From Levilactobacillus zymae DSM 19395 (GTDB lineage Bacteria > Bacillota > Bacilli > Lactobacillales > Lactobacillaceae), in assembly GCF_001434115.1 (NCBI RefSeq), contig NZ_AZDW01000027.1:1-59331 (forward strand): a stretch of DNA of 59,331 nt. Reading direction: 5' to 3'. This document shows, piece by piece, positions 19,027 through 28,527 of the stretch (the first letter of the stretch is position 1; every line of letters begins with the position of its first letter). A program made the translations under genes and the position numbers. The notes below the pieces were generated by a model. The model was not told where the DNA came from, made no database searches, and saw only the letters and a program-made list of their open reading frames with translations.

Positions 19027-20598
19027 CTATTTCTGCCGCATGAACTTACGCCGATAGATGCGCCGTCCCACCACCAAAAACGCGATTAACACCAGGGTCG
19101 TCACGGTGAAGAAAATCAACAGGACCCACCCCTGGTACTTGAAGTAGTTCCCCAAGACCACCCGATTCTTGCGGGTGAAGTGGTAGCGCGGCACCCCGGC
19201 CGCATCCGTCCCAATCGTGACGGCCTGTCCGTTCAATAGGTAGGTCCCCCGGCGATAGGCAAAGGTTGCCGACGCGCTGGTCAGACTGGTTTGCAACCGT
19301 TGCTGCGGGTCATACCAGGTCACGGGTAACGCTTTGACCTGGCGTAGCGTAGCCGTTAACTGCCGGGCCGAGGTCGGCATGGGCGTGGTAATGGCCGTTG
19401 GGAGGGCCAGTTGATCCGGTGTGAGTTGCCCGTCACGTTGGGTCTGCAACGACCGCAACGACAAACCAAACCAGGTTCGCTCGTAGGTCGCGCCTAAATT
19501 ATCGCGTTGGGCGTAAACCGGTCCGGTCGGGTTGGGCAACAATAAAACGTCGCTGGCCCGTTGCAGGCCGTGGCGCCGCAACAATTTATCCTGGTTCCAA
19601 TACGCCGGCGCGCTGAGTCCCACCGGAATCACCTGGCGCTGGCCTAACTGGTTCAACTGGGCCACCATCAATTGCTCTAAAGTGTTGCCGCTCTTGGTAT
19701 CCGCGGCGTGCACGGTCGGGGTCTGCAGAAAGATCACCCCGTTATCCCGCTCGATGGCGCGTAACGTCCGGGTAAAGTCGCTAAACCCTTGCAACGCCGT
19801 GTTATTTGCAACGGTGGTGGTACTGACGGCAAAGGGAATGTTAGCGGCCGCCAGTTGCTGCCCCAATTGCCGCAGCCGCCGCAGATTGCTATACGGCGTC
19901 ACGCCGGTAATCGTCAACAACGGGTGCTGCGTCCCGGTCTGGTGGAACAACGTGGCCACCGTCCGCATGGCCAGAATCAGGCTTAGACCATCGTTGGCTA
20001 GATACGGCAAGTACCCGTAACGGTCCCGCACCGTTCCGTAAGCGTAGGTCGTCTGGTCGGTGCCCTGGGCCCGTAATTGCCCCAACTGGTGGTCCGCCTG
20101 TCCCGGTAGCACCGTTAGATTTTCGCTAAACGGCAAGAGTTGCCAACTATTCCCCGCACGCAACGTGAATTGTTGGTGGTACCGGGTTTTCGGCGTCGCG
20201 TGGAGATGCCGGGCTTCCGCGGCACTCAAGTTTTGACCGATGTGCAACTGACGCCCCGTGAAACGGTCCCGGTCCTTAGTAAACGCCGCGTTGTGGCCGT
20301 GACCGGACGGCCAATCGACCAGCGTCACGACCCCCTGGTATTTCTGGGTGGTCAGTTGGCCGGCGTGATAGTTGGTCAACGCCTCGGTCTGCGTTGGCAC
20401 CCCCACGCTAGCCAATAGCCGTTGCAACGTGGCGATTTTAGCCGGTCCGCCCGCCCGTGGATTACGGGCATCGTAGACGATCAGGACCCGTTGCGTTTTG
20501 ATCTGGGATTGGGCGTGGGCCCCCGCATTATTCAGGAACGTCACCCCTAGCAATAGGCTAACGACCAGTCCCACTAACCCAATAAACCGTCTAGTCAT
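19027..20598 (-). CDS. secreted, membrane-anchored DUF2334-type protein
   Basis: About 523 residues: a signal peptide (about 5-28), an extracellular region and a C-terminal helix (about 490-512) with a basic tail. The middle part (TITGVTPYSNLRRLRQLGQQ, then IPFAVSTTT) resembles DUF2334, a polysaccharide-deacetylase-like TIM-barrel family often found with exopolysaccharide synthases. I cannot confirm catalytic metal ligands. The start is ATG at 20598 six bases after AGGTGA; it overlaps the previous stop. It may modify or trim the polymer outside the cell. Confidence 0.6.
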   Translation of the reverse strand: MTRRFIGLVGLVVSLLLGVTFLNNAGAHAQSQIKTQRVLIVYDARNPRAGGPAKIATLQRLLASVGVPTQTEALTNYHAGQLTTQKYQGVVTLVDWPSGHGHNAAFTKDRDRFTGRQLHIGQNLSAAEARHLHATPKTRYHQQFTLRAGNSWQLLPFSENLTVLPGQADHQLGQLRAQGTDQTTYAYGTVRDRYGYLPYLANDGLSLILAMRTVATLFHQTGTQHPLLTITGVTPYSNLRRLRQLGQQLAAANIPFAVSTTTVANNTALQGFSDFTRTLRAIERDNGVIFLQTPTVHAADTKSGNTLEQLMVAQLNQLGQRQVIPVGLSAPAYWNQDKLLRRHGLQRASDVLLLPNPTGPVYAQRDNLGATYERTWFGLSLRSLQTQRDGQLTPDQLALPTAITTPMPTSARQLTATLRQVKALPVTWYDPQQRLQTSLTSASATFAYRRGTYLLNGQAVTIGTDAAGVPRYHFTRKNRVVLGNYFKYQGWVLLIFFTVTTLVLIAFLVVGRRIYRRKFMRQK

Positions 20599-22090
20599 CG
20601 TCAATCACCTGCCGATCATCCGCGTGCCAGAGGCGGTGATTCAAGAGGTCCGCCACCAAGATCAATAGGGCTAAATCCAAACTGATGGGGGCCAGTAGGA
20701 GGTTCTGCGCCAGGTTGGTGACCCCGGTGGTCAAAATAACCAGTAACGGGACCAATAGCAGGTTTAACAGTAGCCCCACCACCAAAAAGAATCGCACCAC
20801 GCCGTAGGTTCGCTGTTGGCGAAGGTCGTTATAGGCCCCGACGCCAAAGACCATGATCAAAGCGACGACCAGCAACGCATCGAAGGCAAACCGGCGCGGG
20901 AAGAAGGCCCCGGCCGTGGTGCTTGCCAGCGTAAAGAATTTCACCTGGGCCCCCCGAGCGTGCCCACTATGGGGCGGATAATTTCCCACCGATTTGACCT
21001 GCGTCGCCATCAGATTGGCCGCCGCTAGGTCGAGTAATTGGCGTAATTGCCGCAAATGATGGACGTAATAGGTCAGCACCCAACCGGCCCCCACGTAACG
21101 GGTCAGATGTTGGCGTACGTAGCGGGTATCCGGGCTTAATTCGGTAAAGTTGACCGGATAGTAGTCGTTTTCCCGCATCAGCGCAAACTGCTGACTCACG
21201 CCCTGACGGGTCAATGCGCTGCTCGGGTCCTTGGTGTCGTGCAAGACACCGTGCGTAAAGGCTTGGTACCGATTGATACTCCGTTGTTGCGGCGTGAGCG
21301 CCAAGGCCATGGTCACCCCGCAGGCCACTAGGACCGTCAGTCCCAGCACCAATCCCAAGCGTTGGGCCGGATGGCGAAAGACGAAGAACCCACCCACGGT
21401 CATGATCACGTAACTTACCGTTAGCGTTGCGTTCTGCGGTTGACTGGTGATCAACAACGCCGCGCTCAAAAAGTACAAACTCATCAACCGTCCCCGGTAC
21501 GTGGTGGTCCGGGGCAAGAGCAGGAGACTCCCCACCATGGTCATGGCCGTGATCAGCAGGATGGGCGTCACGTAGAAGGAATTGAAGGCTAGCGTCAACG
21601 ACGTGTCGGCAAACACCAACACGATCACCGCCGCTAAAACGTAACTACGGATCCGCCGGTACGGCTGCGTTAAGGCCCGGGTCAGTAGCCCCACGGCCCC
21701 TACGAAGGGAAGGTAATAGACCAAGCCCAAGAAGCGTAAGTCAAACCGACTGGTACTAAAGAAGAGTTTATTTAATCCAATGGCCAGTCCCACGAACAGC
21801 CGTTGCGATGAGAAACCGCCCCAACCGGTCGCCCGCACCTCATCGTAATAGCGCATCAAGCCGAGTTGCGGGTTGAGATACCCCACTGTCTGGTAGCCGC
21901 CCAACGGGTAAAGACCGTTGTTGGCCAGAATTTGGGCAAACCCACCGTTGTCGGCTAGGCCGTGAATGGGCGGAATGAACAACAGACCGCCCACCACGAT
22001 GGCGGCAAACAACATGGCAAACGTCGCCGGTGATAGCCACCGGGTCACGCGACGACCGGTGCGCTGACTAAATTCTTGAAGTCGTGACAT
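20591..22090 (-). CDS. polytopic membrane protein, GT-C-like
   Basis: A 499-residue protein with roughly ten to twelve hydrophobic segments. After the first helix the extracytoplasmic loop reads PPIHGLADNGGFAQILANNG, an acidic Asp-Asn loop pattern seen in GT-C glycosyltransferase-like proteins of bacterial glycan clusters. It is second in the operon, 17 bp after the GH8 gene, and overlaps the DUF2334-type gene. Possible roles are lipid-linked sugar transfer or decoration of the polymer. The exact function is unknown. Confidence 0.5.
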   Translation of the reverse strand: MSRLQEFSQRTGRRVTRWLSPATFAMLFAAIVVGGLLFIPPIHGLADNGGFAQILANNGLYPLGGYQTVGYLNPQLGLMRYYDEVRATGWGGFSSQRLFVGLAIGLNKLFFSTSRFDLRFLGLVYYLPFVGAVGLLTRALTQPYRRIRSYVLAAVIVLVFADTSLTLAFNSFYVTPILLITAMTMVGSLLLLPRTTTYRGRLMSLYFLSAALLITSQPQNATLTVSYVIMTVGGFFVFRHPAQRLGLVLGLTVLVACGVTMALALTPQQRSINRYQAFTHGVLHDTKDPSSALTRQGVSQQFALMRENDYYPVNFTELSPDTRYVRQHLTRYVGAGWVLTYYVHHLRQLRQLLDLAAANLMATQVKSVGNYPPHSGHARGAQVKFFTLASTTAGAFFPRRFAFDALLVVALIMVFGVGAYNDLRQQRTYGVVRFFLVVGLLLNLLLVPLLVILTTGVTNLAQNLLLAPISLDLALLILVADLLNHRLWHADDRQVIDDD

Positions 22091-22107
22091 GCTGCTCCCC
22101 CTCCTGC

Positions 22108-23244
22108 TTAATAATCGGCCGCGTTTAAGGCCGTCAAATTGTTAAAGGAATAACTTTGGCCGCTCTGGGCGTTGCCGATTCCCCCCTGAATCGCCACGTG
22201 GCTGGTGACCTGGTCCTGCCAGACCAGCGCCATGGCGCGGCGATAATTAGGCCGGTCGTTGACCGTTGCAAAGATCATCGCGGCTAGGGCATAGTTGGCC
22301 GCCGACTGGCCCGAATCGCTAACGCTGCCGGCGGTGGTGTAGCCGTTGTACAGTTTCTTATCTTTGACCTGTTGTTGTAGCCAACTCTGGCTGGCCGTTT
22401 TTAGTTTGCCGATCTCGGCCAGATGCAGCAGCACTTCCAGGGCTTCGGACGTGTTCAGGGCCCGGTCGCTATAGGTCAGTTGCGACCAGTTGAAGCTGGA
22501 CGCGTAGAGCGGAAAAACGTTGCCCAGGTAGCCGCCCCGAACCACCTTGAGCTGTTCTTGATAAGCCTTGCGTCCGCTGGCACTGCCCCGTTCGTAAAAT
22601 CCGAGCGTTTTAAAATCGATATAGGCCAAACTACTGGTCTTGGCCGTCTGGCGACTTTGCGGGTTGTAGTAGTCGTAAACCTTCCCGCCCTTCAGCGCGC
22701 CGGCCTTAAGGGTCGCAAAGTGGTTCGCCGCCGCTTGCCGGTAACGCGTCGTGTGGGTCAGCGCGTCGTACAAGTTTAGGGCCTTAATGATCCGCAAGTC
22801 GTCCAACGTCGCGTTGACCGCAAAGCGCTTTTGATTCCGTGGATCGTAACGGTAACTAAATTGGCCGTGGTCACCAAAGGTCTTCACCGTGGCCCGATAG
22901 AACGTGCGAAACGCCGCAAACTGGTGGTGGCGGGCCAGGTAAATCAGCCACATCCCCGCCGATTCACTCAGCATTTCGTGGCCCGTCGCACTCCCGGTCT
23001 GGCGCGTGTCCGTGTCCACGTAATTGGTGTAGAGGCCTTCCTTGGTCACCAACCGATTGGCGATAAAGCCCGCCAGTGAGGTCTGGTGTTGCCGGTCCTG
23101 ACGCGTATGTAAGATGGCGTTGGTTTTCAGAAATACCCGGGGTGACTGCTGGGGCGGCGTCATGGTCTGGGGCCGACTCCGACAACCACCCAAAAGGAGC
23201 AGGAGCAACAGGCTACCTAGTCCCAGCCAAAATTGTTTTCCCAT
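22108..23244 (-). CDS. GH8-family-like lipoprotein (glucanase type)
   Basis: A 378-residue lipoprotein: the signal peptide ends in the lipobox LGG-C21. The rest resembles glycoside hydrolase family 8 (BcsZ/PssZ type), an alpha-toroid with TKEGLYTNY near 67-75 as candidate acid region, SESAGMW (93-99) and ATLDDLRIIKAL (145-156) resembling the family's D-x-D region. Such hydrolases cut or release beta-glucan during synthesis. It is the first gene of the cluster, with a promoter and a cre-like site upstream. Subfamily and activity are inferred. Confidence 0.72.
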   Translation of the reverse strand: MGKQFWLGLGSLLLLLLLGGCRSRPQTMTPPQQSPRVFLKTNAILHTRQDRQHQTSLAGFIANRLVTKEGLYTNYVDTDTRQTGSATGHEMLSESAGMWLIYLARHHQFAAFRTFYRATVKTFGDHGQFSYRYDPRNQKRFAVNATLDDLRIIKALNLYDALTHTTRYRQAAANHFATLKAGALKGGKVYDYYNPQSRQTAKTSSLAYIDFKTLGFYERGSASGRKAYQEQLKVVRGGYLGNVFPLYASSFNWSQLTYSDRALNTSEALEVLLHLAEIGKLKTASQSWLQQQVKDKKLYNGYTTAGSVSDSGQSAANYALAAMIFATVNDRPNYRRAMALVWQDQVTSHVAIQGGIGNAQSGQSYSFNNLTALNAADY

Positions 23245-23254
23245 TATTCAATGA

Positions 23255-23299
23255 CCCCTTTATTTTATCTAGTGCGAAATAGTTTAGTTAACGCTTTCA
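23255..23299 (-). promoter_or_regulatory. putative promoter and cre-like site of the polysaccharide cluster
   Basis: On the minus strand TTAACT, 18 bp and TAAAAT form a plausible promoter. TGAAAGCGTTAACT (23286-23299) matches the CcpA cre consensus TGWNANCGNTNWCA at 13 of 14 and overlaps the -35, suggesting carbon catabolite repression. One-mismatch cre matches are not rare by chance. Confidence 0.4.
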
Positions 23300-23348
23300 C
23301 TTTAACACGGTTTTCCCCGCGATGAAAACCGTCTTAGTTAGTTTACCG

Positions 23349-23393
23349 AAAAAAAGCCGGCTGACCAACCCCTAGGGCTAGTCAACCGACTTT
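23349..23393 (-). terminator. terminator of dnaX-ybaB-recR-yaaL
   Basis: AAGTCGGTTGACTA pairs with TGGTCAGCCGGCTT and a T7 run follows on the minus strand, 28 bp past yaaL. Confidence 0.85.
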
Positions 23394-23420
23394 GGACGCA
23401 AAAATCGCATCACTTCATTA

Positions 23421-23693
23421 TTAATCCTGAAATACTGTCGCCGCGATGTGCTTACTGCGCACGTTGCGACGCCGGGCCTCCCGGTATAAAAAGAGGTAGA
23501 CCTGCCGGGCCAACGCCGTGTTCGCCGTCATTTCGTTATCGGCGTCGGCGATGGCTTCCTGGGTCTGCTTGGCGTGATCCCAATTGTCCTTAGCGGCATC
23601 AATGGTGGCCAACAGTTGGTCGTCGTACGTGCTGCGCAACGCCTTTAAGTGGCGTTGCTGCTTCCGTTTCTTTTGTCCAAACATGGGCGTCAC
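23421..23693 (-). CDS. YaaL family protein (DUF2508)
   Basis: A 90-residue, highly charged, probably helical cytosolic protein. Basic N-terminus, then DQLLATIDAAKDNWDHAKQT and LYREARRRNVRSK, typical of the small DUF2508 protein found after recR in Firmicutes. The function is not known. It follows recR by 5 bp. In related genomes tmk comes next; here the polysaccharide cluster intervenes. Confidence 0.82.
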   Translation of the reverse strand: MTPMFGQKKRKQQRHLKALRSTYDDQLLATIDAAKDNWDHAKQTQEAIADADNEMTANTALARQVYLFLYREARRRNVRSKHIAATVFQD

Positions 23694-23698
23694 CCTCC

Positions 23699-24298
23699 TT
23701 ACATTTCGGTCCGGCCCTCAACGGCCTTAAACAGGGTCATTTCATCGGCATATTCGATATCGCTCCCCACGGACAGGCCGTGAGCCAAGCGGGTGACCTT
23801 GATGCCCGCCGGTTTGATCAACCGCGACAAATACATGGCCGTGGCTTCTCCTTCCGGCGTGGCGTTGGTGGCGATGATGACTTCCTTAATCGCCGGGTTC
23901 TTCTGGAGCCGGTTGATCAGACTCGTGATGTTCAGGTCTTCCGGTCCCTTACCTTCAATGGGCGACATGACCCCGTGTAAAACGTGGTACAGGCCGTGGT
24001 ACTCCTTCATGCGCTCCATCACCATGATGTCCTTGGCCTGTTCGACCACCAAGACGTGCGATTGGTCGCGGGTCTTGTCGGCACAGATGGTACACGGGTC
24101 ACTTTCGGTGATGTTGCCACAGATCGAACAGAAGTGCAGATCCCGCTTCGCCGAGATCAGCGCCTTAGAGAACGCCGTCACGTCGTCTTGCGCCATATCA
24201 ATGGTAAAAAACGCCAACCGCGTGGCCGACTTTTGCCCGATACCGGGGAATTTCATGTAGCTATCGATCAGCTGCGCAATAGGTTCTGGATACTGCAT
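23699..24298 (-). CDS. recR: recombination mediator RecR
   Basis: A 199-residue protein that works with RecO and RecF to load RecA on gapped DNA. An N-terminal HhH region ([14 protein letters not shown], 14-27) is followed by the C4 zinc finger [16 protein letters not shown] and a Toprim domain (VVEQAKD, then [12 protein letters not shown]). Length is normal. It lies between ybaB and yaaL. Confidence 0.97.
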   Translation of the reverse strand: MQYPEPIAQLIDSYMKFPGIGQKSATRLAFFTIDMAQDDVTAFSKALISAKRDLHFCSICGNITESDPCTICADKTRDQSHVLVVEQAKDIMVMERMKEYHGLYHVLHGVMSPIEGKGPEDLNITSLINRLQKNPAIKEVIIATNATPEGEATAMYLSRLIKPAGIKVTRLAHGLSVGSDIEYADEMTLFKAVEGRTEM

Positions 24299-24331
24299 AG
24301 TCTCGTCCTTTCAACTTAACCCGTGAACGGC

Positions 24332-24664
24332 TTACATGCCGGGAATGTTCATTCCTTGGGTGTACTTGCCTAAAGTTTGCTTCGTTTGTGCTTCGACTTG
24401 GCCCAAGGCGTCGTTCACGGCCGCCACGACCAGATCGGCTAACATGTCGGGATCGTCCGGATCGATGGCTTCGGGCTTGATGGTCAAGTCCGTCATCTTC
24501 CGTTCGCCGGTAAAGGTCGCCTTGACCATGTCGTCCGGTGACGTGCCGGTGAAGGTTTGTGCGTTTAACTCGGCTTGGTCCTCCGCCATCTTCTTTTGCA
24601 TCTGCCGCATCTGTTTCATCATACTACCCATGTTACCCATATTGCCCATGTTCCGCATGGTCAT
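24332..24664 (-). CDS. YbaB/EbfC nucleoid-associated protein
   Basis: About 110 residues, with a Met/Gly-rich N-terminus containing [12 protein letters not shown] and then the family core [13 protein letters not shown]. These small dimers bind DNA with a tweezer-like fold. Start choice: ATG 24664 or 24658; both follow GAAGGG. It is sandwiched between dnaX and recR as usual. Confidence 0.92.
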   Translation of the reverse strand: MTMRNMGNMGNMGSMMKQMRQMQKKMAEDQAELNAQTFTGTSPDDMVKATFTGERKMTDLTIKPEAIDPDDPDMLADLVVAAVNDALGQVEAQTKQTLGKYTQGMNIPGM

Positions 24665-24679
24665 CCATCCCTTCAAATT

Positions 24680-26491
24680 TTAATCAGTTTTGATATCTAC
24701 AATGTCCTTACCAAAGAGTTCTTCGGCCTTGGTCACCACCGGATTCGCTTGGGGCGGTTGCGGTCCCGCATCGGTAGGCGCCGCGTCCGGAGTCCCGGTC
24801 GCCGGCGTTGCCGCGGCTTGGTCCGCTTGGCTCGTTGCCGGTTGGGCCTCCGCGTGGGCCTTCAATTCACCCTTGTGCGCGGTCAGATAATTCTTGCGAA
24901 TCTCCGGCCACTGGTCCTTAGGCACGAACACGATTGGCAGGGCCGTCCCCACCATCCGGTCCAGCCCATTCTCCAACGCGTCGGTCAATTCCTGGTCGGT
25001 CGTGGCTTTCTGGTACAAGAATGAATAGTCAAACGCCACGATGACCCCGGAATCCGCCGCCGCAACGGGCTGTGACACCTTCATCACAGCTCGCTGGGTC
25101 ACGGTCAGACTGTTGAGCAGGTCCGGCCAGACCTCTTGGAGCTGGTTGAGTTTCTCTCTGGTCGCCGCCCCCAAGACCGGATTGATCTTTGCGAGGTTGA
25201 CCTCCTGAGTCCGCGCCGCGTTGACCCGGGGTTTGGCCGCGGGCCGAGCGGCGGGTTTGGCCACCGGGGCCTGTTCCAACTGTTGCACGGCGACTTTGAG
25301 TTGATCCACCTGGTGCTGAAGTGCCGTAACCGCATCGGCCGCCGCCGGGGTGCTCGGGGCCTCACCAGTCGGTGCCGCAGTTGGGCTAGCACTCGCGCCC
25401 TGAGTCCGCCCAATCTCAGCCAATTTAATGGTCAGAATTTCCAGGTAAACGTCGGGATGCGTGGTAAACCGCATCTGTTGTTGGATCGCGTTAAGTTCGT
25501 TGATCATGGCGTACATGGTGGCCGCCGGGGTCTTTTGGGCCAGTGCCTGAAAATCGTCACTGACACTGCCCATCTCGGCTTCTTCCACCAGTTTAGGTGC
25601 CTGTTGGTACAGTAACAGGTCCCGCGCGTAGCTAATGATATCTTCGGTAAAACGTTCGGCGTCCTTGCCGGCCTCTAAGACCGACTGGAGGGTCGCTAAA
25701 GCGGCCTTGGTATCGCCACTCAGGACCTGTTGCACGTAGGTCGCCAACAGTTCGTGGGTGACGCTCCCGGTAACGAGCAACGCGTTGTCTAACGTGATCT
25801 CGTTGTCCCCGAAGGACAGGGCCTGGTCTAAGATACTCAGGGCGTCTCGCATCCCCCCCTCGGCGGCCTTGGCAATCACTTTGATGGCTTGCTCGTCATA
25901 GGTCACGTGCTTTTGGTCCAAGATGTAAGTCATTCGGTGGTAGCTATCGCTGGCCGCAATGCGCTTAAAATCGAACCGTTGGACCCGCGAAATGATGGTC
26001 GCCGGAATCTTGTGTGGTTCGGTAGTGGCCAGGATAAAGATGACGTTAGCCGGCGGTTCTTCCAGGGTCTTCAGTAACGCGTTGAACGCCCCGGTCGAGA
26101 GCATGTGCACTTCATCGATGATGTAGACCTTGTAGTCGGCCACCGTGGGCGCGTACTTGACCTTGTCGCGGATGTCACGAATCTCCTCGACCCCGTTGTT
26201 GGACGCCGCATCGATTTCGATCACGTCGTTTAAGGTCCCGGCCGTGATGGCCTTGCAGGTCTCGCATTCGTTGCAGGGCTCCCCGTCTTGTTGATGGTGA
26301 CAATTAATGGCCTTGGCAAAGATCTTCGCGGCCGAAGTCTTCCCGGTTCCCCGCGGACCGGCGAACAGATAGGCGTGACTGATTTGATTAGTGGTAATCG
26401 CGTTTTTGAGAGTACGGGTAATGACTTCCTGACCGATCATATCGTCGAAACGTTGCGGTCGCCAGACCCGATAAAGTGCTTGGTACGCCAT
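24680..26491 (-). CDS. dnaX: DNA polymerase III subunits gamma/tau
   Basis: A 603-residue clamp-loader ATPase. Walker A GPRGTGKTS is near residues 45-53, a C4 zinc module CHHQQDGEPCNECETC near 64-79, DEVH as Walker B, and SRVQRFDF as the SRC-like region. After about residue 370 a Pro/Ala/Thr-rich linker precedes the tau-specific domain that contacts polymerase and helicase. The full tau form is encoded; I did not find a convincing frameshift signal for gamma. Confidence 0.97.
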   Translation of the reverse strand: MAYQALYRVWRPQRFDDMIGQEVITRTLKNAITTNQISHAYLFAGPRGTGKTSAAKIFAKAINCHHQQDGEPCNECETCKAITAGTLNDVIEIDAASNNGVEEIRDIRDKVKYAPTVADYKVYIIDEVHMLSTGAFNALLKTLEEPPANVIFILATTEPHKIPATIISRVQRFDFKRIAASDSYHRMTYILDQKHVTYDEQAIKVIAKAAEGGMRDALSILDQALSFGDNEITLDNALLVTGSVTHELLATYVQQVLSGDTKAALATLQSVLEAGKDAERFTEDIISYARDLLLYQQAPKLVEEAEMGSVSDDFQALAQKTPAATMYAMINELNAIQQQMRFTTHPDVYLEILTIKLAEIGRTQGASASPTAAPTGEAPSTPAAADAVTALQHQVDQLKVAVQQLEQAPVAKPAARPAAKPRVNAARTQEVNLAKINPVLGAATREKLNQLQEVWPDLLNSLTVTQRAVMKVSQPVAAADSGVIVAFDYSFLYQKATTDQELTDALENGLDRMVGTALPIVFVPKDQWPEIRKNYLTAHKGELKAHAEAQPATSQADQAAATPATGTPDAAPTDAGPQPPQANPVVTKAEELFGKDIVDIKTD

Positions 26492-26671
26492 ATCATCTGT
26501 TCCTTTCTACCTTTAATTCGTTAAAAATTCGCTGCTCACTATTATAGCCTTTTTCCGGGGTCGCTGTCACGTCTTCGCCCAGTCAATTTAGGGGAAATTA
26601 AGGAGTCGGTGCACCGTTAAGCCGTGGTCACAGTCCAGCGACCGGTCCGCCATTAAGTTAATCGGCACAAC

Positions 26672-26707
26672 AAAGGTGCCCACCAGTCGCCACTGGTGGA
26701 CACCTTT
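26672..26707 (-). terminator. terminator of uidA
   Basis: AAAGGTG-x-CCACCAGT and its complement form a strong hairpin 20 bp past uidA; the minus-strand T tract is short. The remaining 180 bp to dnaX show nothing further. Confidence 0.7.
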
Positions 26708-26727
26708 CGTAGAACGAGTCGTTAACC

Positions 26728-28527
26728 TTATTTTTGTTTATACCCTAAGTTTGGAATAGCATTCCAGCGGTCTGACAGGTAGCGCACCACCATCTTCGGT
26801 TCGCGGTCGCGGGTGAAGATGCCCTTCTTGTTCCCTTGGACCCGCTGAATCCCAAATTTCGTTTGGAAATCGGCAAAGTTCCAGAGTTGTTCGCCCACGA
26901 AGTTGTCAAACTCATCGAAGACCTTGCTGGTCATCCGGTAGTAATCCTCCTGGTATTCCTCGGAGAACGGTTCGCCGTAGTTACTGTGCACCCCGGCAAT
27001 CGTGTCGGTCCCGTATTCCGTGTACATGATAGGTTTATCCGGATAGAGTTGTTGGTAAAGCGCCAATTCGTCGCGCGTGGCGGTCTCGGCCTTGGCAAGA
27101 TCCCCGGTATCCACGTACCAGCCGTAGTACCGGTTCAACGCAATCACGTCGACCAGCGAAATGCACTTGTCAGTCTTGGCCGTGGTCATCATGATACTGG
27201 TGTAGGTGCAGGGCCGGTTCTGTGGATCAAGCTCACGGGCCAGGTCGAACAGCGGCTTGAAGTATTCGTAAGCCCCGTCCGTGAAGTTCGCGGCCTCGTT
27301 AGCAATCGACCACATCACCACACAAGCGTGGTTCTTGTCGCGATCGATCATCTCGCGGATGGCCTGTCGGTGCGCCGGTGCGGTCCGCATGACCTGCCAA
27401 GTGTTATCCTGTTTACCGCTCAGATCGAACCCAAAGGTCGCAAATAGGCCGACCGCGGGAACTTCATCGATCACCACGATCCCTTCCCGGTCGCACAACC
27501 GCATCATTTCATCGGAATACGGGTAGTGTGAGGTCCGAAACGAGTTAGCGCCCATCTTCTTCATCAAGTTGAGGTCCAGCACGTTCGCCGGTAAGTTCAA
27601 CCCGCGACCGTGGATGGCCGAGTCTTCGTGCTTCCCAAAGCCCTTGAAGTAGAACGGTTCGCCGTTAAACAAGAACTGGCCGTTGGTGACTTCGATCTTA
27701 CGCACACCGAACGGTTCGTCGTAGCTGTCCACCACTTGGTCGTTCTTCAACGCTTCCACCCGGGCCGTGTACAGGTAGGCGTGGAGGGGTTGCCATAAGT
27801 GGACTTGTGGCAGCGTCAATTGGGTGTGTTTCCCGGTGCCCGTGGCTACCGCTTGACCGGTCGCGTCCAGTAACGTGACCCGCACCCGGTCGACGTCTCC
27901 CTGGGTCGCCACGCGCGTATCGATGGTGGCCTGGTGCTGGGCCAAGTCAACTTCCGGCACGACGGTCACGTCGGCCACGTAACTCTGCGGCGTGGTGTAA
28001 ATTTTGACCGGCCGTTGCAGGCCCGCGTAGTTGAAGAAGTCAAAGTTTTCGTCGAGGTGCCGCACTAATTTGCCGTCGGCGTCGTGGGTCTCGTCGTAGT
28101 GGGCCACCGGCAAGCTACTAAAGTCCAACATGTTACTCAGCTTGACCGTCAACCGGTTTTCCCCGGCGACCAGGTGATCATTGATGGCGACTTCAAACGG
28201 CGTGAACCCGCCCTTGTGATGGGTGATCTCCTGGCCGTTTAGATAGACCCAGGCCTCGTGGGTCGCCGAACCGAACCGCAAGACCAGCCGCTGGTTCCGC
28301 AGAAAATCGGCTACGTTAAAGGTCGTTTCGTACCAGACGTAGCCCACGTGTTCGCGGACCTTTTGTTGGGCGCTTTGGTCGTTAAACGATGCGGGAACCG
28401 CCATCACGTCCGTGGTCGGCAGTGGCACCGTGGCGTCAATCAGGGCGCCTTCGGTCTCTAACATGAATTTCCAAAGTCCCGAGAGATCCAGGACGGTTCG
28501 AGTCGGGGTAGTCGTGGGATAAAGCAT
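26728..28527 (-). CDS. uidA: beta-glucuronidase (GH2)
   Basis: A 599-residue glycoside hydrolase family 2 enzyme that releases D-glucuronic acid from beta-glucuronides. The sugar-binding, immunoglobulin-like and TIM-barrel domains are in order. Acid/base E411 is in SIANEAANF and nucleophile E504 in MYTEYGTD. The glucuronate-recognition motif N566-K-K568 is in QGNKKGIFTRDREPK, which separates it from beta-galactosidases. There is no signal peptide, so it is cytosolic. The start is ATG at 28527 after GGAGG. A divergent AraC regulator is its likely activator. No glucuronide transporter is adjacent. Confidence 0.93.
   Translation of the reverse strand: MLYPTTTPTRTVLDLSGLWKFMLETEGALIDATVPLPTTDVMAVPASFNDQSAQQKVREHVGYVWYETTFNVADFLRNQRLVLRFGSATHEAWVYLNGQEITHHKGGFTPFEVAINDHLVAGENRLTVKLSNMLDFSSLPVAHYDETHDADGKLVRHLDENFDFFNYAGLQRPVKIYTTPQSYVADVTVVPEVDLAQHQATIDTRVATQGDVDRVRVTLLDATGQAVATGTGKHTQLTLPQVHLWQPLHAYLYTARVEALKNDQVVDSYDEPFGVRKIEVTNGQFLFNGEPFYFKGFGKHEDSAIHGRGLNLPANVLDLNLMKKMGANSFRTSHYPYSDEMMRLCDREGIVVIDEVPAVGLFATFGFDLSGKQDNTWQVMRTAPAHRQAIREMIDRDKNHACVVMWSIANEAANFTDGAYEYFKPLFDLARELDPQNRPCTYTSIMMTTAKTDKCISLVDVIALNRYYGWYVDTGDLAKAETATRDELALYQQLYPDKPIMYTEYGTDTIAGVHSNYGEPFSEEYQEDYYRMTSKVFDEFDNFVGEQLWNFADFQTKFGIQRVQGNKKGIFTRDREPKMVVRYLSDRWNAIPNLGYKQK

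Noticed and set aside
26836-27447. 203-residue plus-strand ORF opposite uidA
   Set aside because: Antisense to a clearly conserved GH2 catalytic region; composition reflects the complementary codons.
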